Of a stretch of DNA of 15,516 nt, positions 10,557 through 15,516 are shown piece after piece; positions within the stretch are counted from its first letter, which is position 1; every line of letters begins with the position of its first letter. Location: positions 1 to 15,516 of the forward strand of contig JAJKFJ010001119.1 of NCBI GenBank assembly GCA_027382625.1, given 5' to 3'. Position numbers and translations under genes: made by a program. The DNA is from Tetmemena sp. SeJ-2015. Its lineage: Eukaryota; Ciliophora; Spirotrichea; Sporadotrichida; Oxytrichidae. The notes under the pieces are model-generated. The model had not been told where the DNA came from, made no database searches, and was given only the letters and a program-made list of their open reading frames with translations.

Positions 10557-10594
10557 GAGCTGGTCCGGGTAGTTAAGACCATAGAACCTCTAAA
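10557..10594 (-). repeat. Satellite A fragment (reverse) inside the B array
   Basis: The stretch gagctggtccgggtagttaa followed by gaccatagaacctctaaa matches the reverse-orientation A sequence ggctgtgccgaggtagttag, acatagaacccctttaaa. It lies just before the B landmark around 10606, in place of the B gagcaagtacctt segment. The orientation matches the right-hand A array, not the left. Confidence 0.65.
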
Positions 10595-10732
10595 TGCACA
10601 CAAATGCATTCTTTTTCAATTGTCTAACGCGCTATGGGTAACAGACTAGGTTATCTCCTCTGCAGGGCACTCATGCAACGCGAGTGCTAATTTTGTCGGA
10701 AATACCAGATTCAGGGCCCCCTGAATTACCAC

Positions 10733-10800
10733 GTACTTCAAAGGGGCGTGATTTGCGCCCGGCGTTTTCCGCCTCATTTTCGTCCTGCCATGGAGCTTGG
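10733..10800 (-). repeat. Second satellite A fragment (reverse) inside a B monomer
   Basis: After the B landmark cccctgaattacc (10717-10730) the sequence becomes acttcaaaggggcgtgattt, gcgcccggcg, ttttccgcct and cattttcgtcc. This is the reverse-orientation A monomer from its cattcaaggggcgctgattt motif onward. B resumes near 10808 with atagagcagatc. About 65 bases of A thus sit where B normally has a 13-base ccgggttgcagat link. The junction falls at the point where both satellites carry a related acc(c)cgggt motif. Confidence 0.75.
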
Positions 10801-11523
10801 GTCTAGATTATAGAGCAGATCAATTCGCCGACTGCGGGAATGAGTTTTCGGCATCGAAAAAATGGCAGCCCAACAGCAACTAGAAAATTGGGAGACGTTT
10901 CAAGAAATTTCTCAATTTTTCACATTTTTTCCGACCAAAAATCACTATGCGTAAATTTTCCGATTCACGGCTCCAAATCGATAGTCTAGGTGTGGGTTAC
11001 TAGAGCCAAAAAAATATGGTTTTTTCATTGCTTCACTCGATTTAGGTTCAAAAAATGAGATCAACGAGCAGAAATACTCAATTTTTTAAAATCAGGAAAC
11101 ATTTTTCAATTTTCTGGCACCTGCGCTGTAAAGGTCTCTGAGGACACCATCAGCTTGGAGTGCTAATTTGTCGAAAGTACATTCAGCGCCCCGCCTTCAC
11201 GCGACGTTAGCCTGTGCCCGGGTTGCAGATGTAGGAGGAGTCTAACGGCCATCTAGTGCGGAACTCCAGTTCGTGGCAGAAAACACGCAAAATGAACCCA
11301 AAGCTGAATTTGAGGCTTCACCGAAATTTTCTTCTATTCACATTTATCATTTACACCAAAATATTCATCTATGAGGAGAAATTTCGATTCAAACCTAATC
11401 CAATCGATGACCTTAAATACTAAGCTTTACTAGACCTGAAATATATGGTTAAAGCTACACACCCTGCTTCACTAAGCCCATTTTAAATCCACAAAAGATG
11501 GGATCAGCGAGCAAGTTACCCTT

Positions 11524-11538
11524 ACAGGGCGCTGATTA
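11524..11538 (-). repeat. Short satellite A-like patch inside a B monomer
   Basis: Between the B motifs caagttaccctta and tggcagcatt lies cagggcgctgattaa, resembling the reverse-orientation A motif caaggggcgctgattt. It is short, so the assignment is only suggestive, but it is the third A(-) patch in this B array. Confidence 0.4.
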
Positions 11539-12033
11539 AATGGCAGCATTTTCAATTTTTCGCATGCGCTGTATATCTCGGCAGGCACTCATCAGCGAGT
11601 GCTAATTTGTCCGTCGAAGAGTATTTCTGCAGAGGCCCGCACCACCGAATTTACCCTCGGCTTGCTAGATGTAGAGATTGATGCATCGGCGGGATCAAGT
11701 TTCGGCACGAAATGAGCCCGAAACGATGGTAAGTTCTGAGACCACGGTGCTTCGTCGAGAAATTTTCAGCATTTTTTCTAAGACATGTCCAACACTGAGT
11801 TTTTCACGCTTAAAAATCACCATGGACGAATTTTCGATTTTAACCCTGCTCACCATCGAGAGAGTTAGAATGTTAACAATAGAACCTAATAAATAGGCTT
11901 TTCCGCCCATCTCTAATGTCTTCATACTCTGATATTAAAGGTAAAGAAAATGGGAGTGACTTACCTTTTGAAATGCATAGACGCATTTTTGGCAATTTCG
12001 GAGGCCATTTGCGGCATGTGATCAAGGCTGCAG

Positions 12034-12421
12034 CTGCACTGTCCGAGGTAGTTAGACCCTAGAAACCTTTAATTTTGGAAGTTATTCCACGATCCAGCAG
12101 AGTGCTAATACCTATTGCTGGATAACCGGGATCATTCAGGGGGCTGAAAGCGTAAACTACCGATTGGCCAGCGGGGTACCTTCGCATCAATTTCTCCGTC
12201 CCGCTGACTTCGTTCGCGACCCGGATATTACATAAGCCACCCGGAGCTTTGGGCGATTGTATGGAAGTCTGGGATGGATGATTGCACTGTTGCGGATCAG
12301 GGTTTGGAAGCAAAAACTAATAATAAGTGAGACCTATCCTAAAGTTCTAGGAAGTTATGGTCATCTGACTAGGGATTGTGGAACGCTTAGAAGGGCTGGC
12401 TTTGTCGGCAGAGTATGTTTG
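12034..12421 (-). repeat. Degraded reverse-orientation A unit in the right border
   Basis: From 12034 the sequence follows reversed A: cactgtccgaggtagttaga (12034), accctagaaacctttaattt, then after a B-like gatccagcagagtgctaat (12091-12109) aaccgggatcattcaggggg (12124), cttcgttcgcgacc (12207), and cctatcctaaagttctagg, tctgactagggattgtggaa, cgcttagaagggctgg (12333-12402). The unit is longer than 220 bp because of insertions and the B-like patch. Two overlapping open frames on opposite strands here are chance readings. Confidence 0.6.
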
Positions 12422-12630
12422 TCAATTGTTTTCACGGAAACATTTTTAAAATCGAACCGAAACCAAAATATTCACCATCTTAAAAAATTTTGAAGTGTGG
12501 GAAAAAAATTTCGTGACTTCACCAAGCACCAATCCCCTGGACTTCCAAATCGGAAAGACTTAGCGGGTGGGTTTACCCTTCAGACATCCTTTTGCAAAAA
12601 AAAATAGTGGTTGGGTTGCCCTGAAATTAA
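12422..12630 (+). repeat. Partial satellite B monomer in the right border
   Basis: B landmarks seen are caattgttttcacgg (12422), aaaccaaaatattcaccatc (12460), caagcaccaatcccc (12522), acttccaaatcgg (12541), agacttagcgggtgggttta (12556) and gcaaaaaaaaatagtggttg (12594), which track B positions from about 195 to 300. The orientation is that of the main B array. A in reverse orientation takes over by about 12640. Confidence 0.6.
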
Positions 12631-14608
12631 GCTGCCTCGGCGTTTCGCAACACACTATTTTCGTCCCTGGAGTGGGATCGTTTATGGCTTCGAAACACAA
12701 ATGGGGATCCAAGTTATAGCCAACATGAGAAATAGTGGGATTTCTTGAACCGGGAACTTTGCCCTAATTTTAAGGATTTGCACCTAAGGATTTGTGGAAC
12801 GCTTCAGGGCTGTGCCGAGGTGTTTACGACCATAGCCCTTTAAAAATTTTGAGTTAAACTTCCCAAACAACCAATTACCGGGCTCATTCCAAGGGGCGCT
12901 GATTTTAGGCGGCGTTTCCGGCATATTTTCGTCCGATGAGATCGTTTCGCGAGTTTATCGCCAAAATGAGTCTTGGGATTTTTCGGGGAATTTAGACTAT
13001 TTTAGGAATTGACTCTAGAAATTTGTGGACGCTTCAGAGGCTGTGCCAGAGTAGTTGACATAGAACCCTTTAAAATTTTTGGTTAAAATTCCCAGCAAAA
13101 TACTACCCCGGGTCTTTATCAAGGAAGCTGGCTGTTTGGGCGCGGCGTTGGATCGAGCAGGTCATATTATTTTTTCGTCAGTTTTTTCCCGGCATGAGTC
13201 CGTTCGCGAAGGTCTAGGCTACTGGAGCCAAATGAGTCTTGATTTTCGCGGAAATTAGTACCTATTTTATGGATTGTGACTAGGAAGGTTTGTGGACGCT
13301 TACGAGCTGTGCGAGGTAGTTAGACTAGAACCCTTTAATTTTTGGATTAAATTCCCAAACCCATCTACCCGGGTCATTCAAGGGCCGCTGATTTGCGCGG
13401 CGTTTCCCATATTTATTTGCGTCCGATGAGTCGTTCGAGAGATATAATAGCCAAAATGAGGTCTTGGAGATTTTTTCGGGCAATTTAGACTCATTTTTAG
13501 GATTTGACTAGGAAATTGTGGACGCCTCAGAGGCTGTGCCGAGGTAGTTAGACATAGAACCTCTTTAAATTTTGATAAAATTCCCAAAACCAATCTACCC
13601 GGGTCATTCAAGGGGCGCTGATTTGCGCGGCGTTTCGCATATCTTCGTCCGATGAGTCGTTCGCGAGTTATAGCCAAAATGAGTCTTGGGATTTTTCGGG
13701 AAATTTAGACTATTTTAGGATTTGACTAGGAATTTGTGGACGCTTCAGAGGTGTGCGAGGTTAGTTAGACATAGAAACCCTTTAAAATTGTTGAGTTAAA
13801 ATTCCAACACCACCCCGGTCATTCAAGGGGCGGTGATTTGCGCGGCGTTTCGCATATTTTCGTCCGATGGGTCTCTTTCGCGAGTTATAGCCAAAAATGC
13901 GTCTTAGGATTTTTCGGGAATTTAGACTATTTTTAAGGATTTCTAGGAATTTGTGGACGTTCAGAGGCTGTTTGCGAGGTACTTGACTAGAACCCTTTAA
14001 ATTTGGAGTTAAAATTCCCAACAACCATCTACCCCGGGTCATTCAAGGAGCGCTGATTTGCGCGGCGTTTTGCGCATTTTTTCGTCCGATGAGTCGTTCG
14101 CGAGTTTTAGCCAAAAATGAGTCTTGGGATTTTTTCGCGGTGAAATTTAGACTATTTTAGATTTGACTAGGAATTTGTGGAGCTTCAGAGCTGTGCGAGT
14201 AGTTTAGACACTAGAACCCCTTTAATTTGAGTTAAAGATTCCCAACAACATCGTAGCCGGGTCATTCAAGGGGCGCTGATTTGCGCGGCGTTTCGCATAT
14301 TTCGTCCGATGAGTCGTTCGCGAGTTATTACCCAAGATGAGTCTTGGGATTTTTCGGGAAATTAGACTATAGGATTGACTAGGAATTTGTGGACGCTTCA
14401 GCGGCTGTGCCGAGGTAGTTAGATAGAACCACTTTAAATTTTGAGTTAAAAATCCCAACAACATCTACCCGGGTCATTCAAGGGCGCTGATTTGCGCGGC
14501 GTTTTGCATATTCGTCCCATGAGTCGTTCGCGAGTTATAGCCAAAATGAGTCTTGGGATTTTTCGGGAAATTTAGACTATTTTAGGATTTGACTAGGAAT
14601 TTGTGGAC

Positions 14609-14616
14609 AGATCGGA
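14609..14616 (+). other. Possible short adapter remnant
   Basis: In an otherwise consensus A copy, ggacgcttcagaggctgtg is replaced by ggacagatcggatctggctg. The foreign bases contain agatcgga, the first eight bases of the Illumina adapter, and form a small palindrome (cagatc g gatctg). With a secure adapter match elsewhere in the window this is plausible, but eight bases alone prove little. Confidence 0.4.
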
Positions 14617-14660
14617 TCTGGCTGTGCCGAGGTAGTTAGACATAGAACCCCTTTAAATTT

Positions 14661-14880
14661 TGAGTTAAAATTCCCAACAACCATCTACCCGGGTCATTCA
14701 AGGGGCGCTGATTTGCGCGGCGTTTCGCATATTTTCGTCCGATGAGTCGTTCGCGAGTTATAGCCAAAATGAGTCTTGGGATTTTTCGCGAAATTTAGAC
14801 TATTTTAGGATTTGACTAGGAATTTGTGGACGCTTCAGAGGCTGTGCCGAGGTAGTTAGACATAGAACCCCTTTAAATTT
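14661..14880 (-). repeat. Best-preserved satellite A monomer (220 bp)
   Basis: This copy is one full period, from tgagttaaaattcccaacaa to the same words at 14881. It is the best reference for the repeat, and the following copy differs by only a few bases until about 15040. Features visible within it are one SmaI-type cccggg site (14688), two copies of atgagtc 27 bp apart (14742 and 14769), a tcg-ttcg-cga mini-hairpin (about 14746-14755), and the tttcgcgaaa palindrome (14783-14792), which most neighbouring copies lack. I saw no vertebrate-type CENP-B box. I do not recognise the family. Confidence 0.9.
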
Positions 14881-15516
14881 TGAGTTAAAATTCCCAACAA
14901 CCATCTACCCGGGTCATTCAAGGGGCGCTGATTTGCGCGGCGTTTCGCATATTTTCGTCCGATGAGTCGTTCGCGAGTTATAGCCAAATGAGTCTTGGGA
15001 TTTTTCGGGAAATTTAGACTATTTTAGGATTTGACTAGGAATTTGTGGATCGCTTCAGAGGCTGTGCCAGAGGTAGTTAGACATAGACCCGGCTTTAATT
15101 TTGAGTTAAAGATTCCAACGCAACATCTACCGGGTCATCTCAAGGGCGCTGATTTGCGCGCGTCTTCGCATATTTTTCGCTCCGATGAGTCGTTCGCGGT
15201 TATAGCAAATGAGGTTTGGGAATTTTTTCGGGAAATTTAGACTATTTTAGGATTTGACTAGGAATTTGTGGCGACGCTTCAGAGGCTGTGCCGAGGTAGT
15301 TTGACACATAGAACCCTTTAAATTTTGAGTTAAAATTTCCAAACCACCCATATACCCGGGTCATTCAAGGGCGCTGATTTGCGCGGCGTTTCGCATTTTT
15401 CGTCCGATGGAGTGTTGCGAGTCTATACGCCAAATGAGTCTTGGGAATTTTTCGGGAATTAGACCTATTTTTAGGATTTGACTAGGAATTTGTGGACGCT
15501 TCAGAGGCTGTGCGGA

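Larger units (their letters stand above)
8273..12033 (+). repeat. Satellite B tandem array (about 350-bp monomer)
   Basis: The gcagcattttcaattttcgc landmark or its degraded form recurs near 8521, 8941, 9315, 9703, 10135, 10606, 11097, 11543 and 11980, giving spacings of 374-491 bp. Building a consensus by eye from the cleaner copies gives about 352 bp; the extra length is small insertions. Other landmarks in order are actcatcagcgagtgctaat, cgaaataacgattcagggc, ccccgaattacc, gatgtagagatcatgcacg, ggatcagtttcggcacgaaa, aatgagcccaaagctgaat, tttggagcttcaagaaattt, ttcgaccaaaaatcaccatc, gagaatttcgattcaaccgc, tccaaatcgatagattaggt, cctgaaaaatatggttttca, tctgcttcactcgatttagg and gatcaacgagcaagtacctt. 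All copies point the same way. There are no coding genes. Confidence 0.9.
12631..15516 (-). repeat. Satellite A tandem array, inverted orientation
   Basis: About 13 copies of the 220-bp monomer read in the opposite direction to the left array. The ctgatttgcgcggcg landmark or its variant falls near 12899, 13129, 13388, 13617, 13831, 14053, 14275, 14488, 14709, 14929, 15149 and 15374, that is every 213-229 bp over most of the array. Most copies carry the A2-type box (tttcgggaaa on this strand) and the A2-type aaaattccc. Copies near 13245, 14143 and 14787 carry cgcg instead. Copies from about 13600 on are far cleaner than anything to the left. The array continues past the window end. Confidence 0.95.

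Noticed and set aside
11261..11270. gaactccagt, matching an inner part of the TruSeq adapter
   Set aside because: The B sequence expected here (gggatcagtttcgg) can give this with small errors, and there is no flanking adapter.
13378..14464. Three minus-strand frames with similar peptides (containing RRANQRPLNDP or close variants)
   Set aside because: The shared peptide is simply the A monomer translated; the same words occur in the left array (for example 1650-1835). The 220-bp period is not a multiple of three and indels break every frame.
14661..14880. CENP-B box in satellite A
   Set aside because: No ttcgnnnnanncggg match was found by eye in the A consensus on either strand.
1..15516. 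Fold-back (missed hairpin adapter) read as explanation for the inverted A arrays
   Set aside because: The B array is not inverted about any centre, and the A subfamily makeup of the two sides differs.
1..15516. CRISPR array
   Set aside because: The 220-bp and 350-bp repeats lie head to tail with no unique spacers; this is satellite structure.
1..15516. Telomere repeat, tRNA or rRNA sequence
   Set aside because: No tandem ttaggg-type run and no tRNA or rRNA landmark was seen on either strand.

Overview
This window looks entirely non-coding. It is satellite DNA from a eukaryote, most likely a plant or animal heterochromatin block, and I cannot name the species. I found no protein gene, rRNA, tRNA or CRISPR array. 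The open reading frames present are chance readings of the repeats: several translate the same 220-bp monomer in different copies, and none shows a domain.

Two tandem repeats account for nearly everything. Satellite A has a 220-bp monomer, measured directly between two clean copies starting at 14661 and 14881. Satellite B has a monomer of about 350 bp by my reconstructed consensus; observed spacings are 374-491 bp because the copies are full of small insertions. B may itself be an old dimer of two halves of about 176 bp.

Layout: A in direct orientation (1-4825); a mosaic of A(+) with isolated, roughly monomer-sized B pieces (4826-8272); a B array in one orientation (8273-12033); a short mixed border (12034-12630); then A in the opposite orientation (12631-15516, running off the edge). 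So A flips orientation across a B array that does not flip. This is not a simple fold-back palindrome.

Two linked single-base differences split A into subfamilies, with a sharp switch near 2470-2590. B copies at the edges of the B territory share a base that inner copies lack. These patterns persist through the noise and are probably biological.

The sequence is also plainly error-rich. Nearly every copy in 1-12000 carries scattered small indels (net deletions before about 2470, net insertions after it), while 14660-15000 is almost perfect. A 20-base exact match to the Illumina TruSeq adapter lies inside a B monomer at 9008-9027. I read the window as a noisy or hybrid-corrected long read, or a contig built from one. 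The large-scale order is informative, but individual small variants and A/B junctions should not be trusted without independent reads. I did not find a convincing new functional system; the most interesting item is the A/B/inverted-A satellite architecture.
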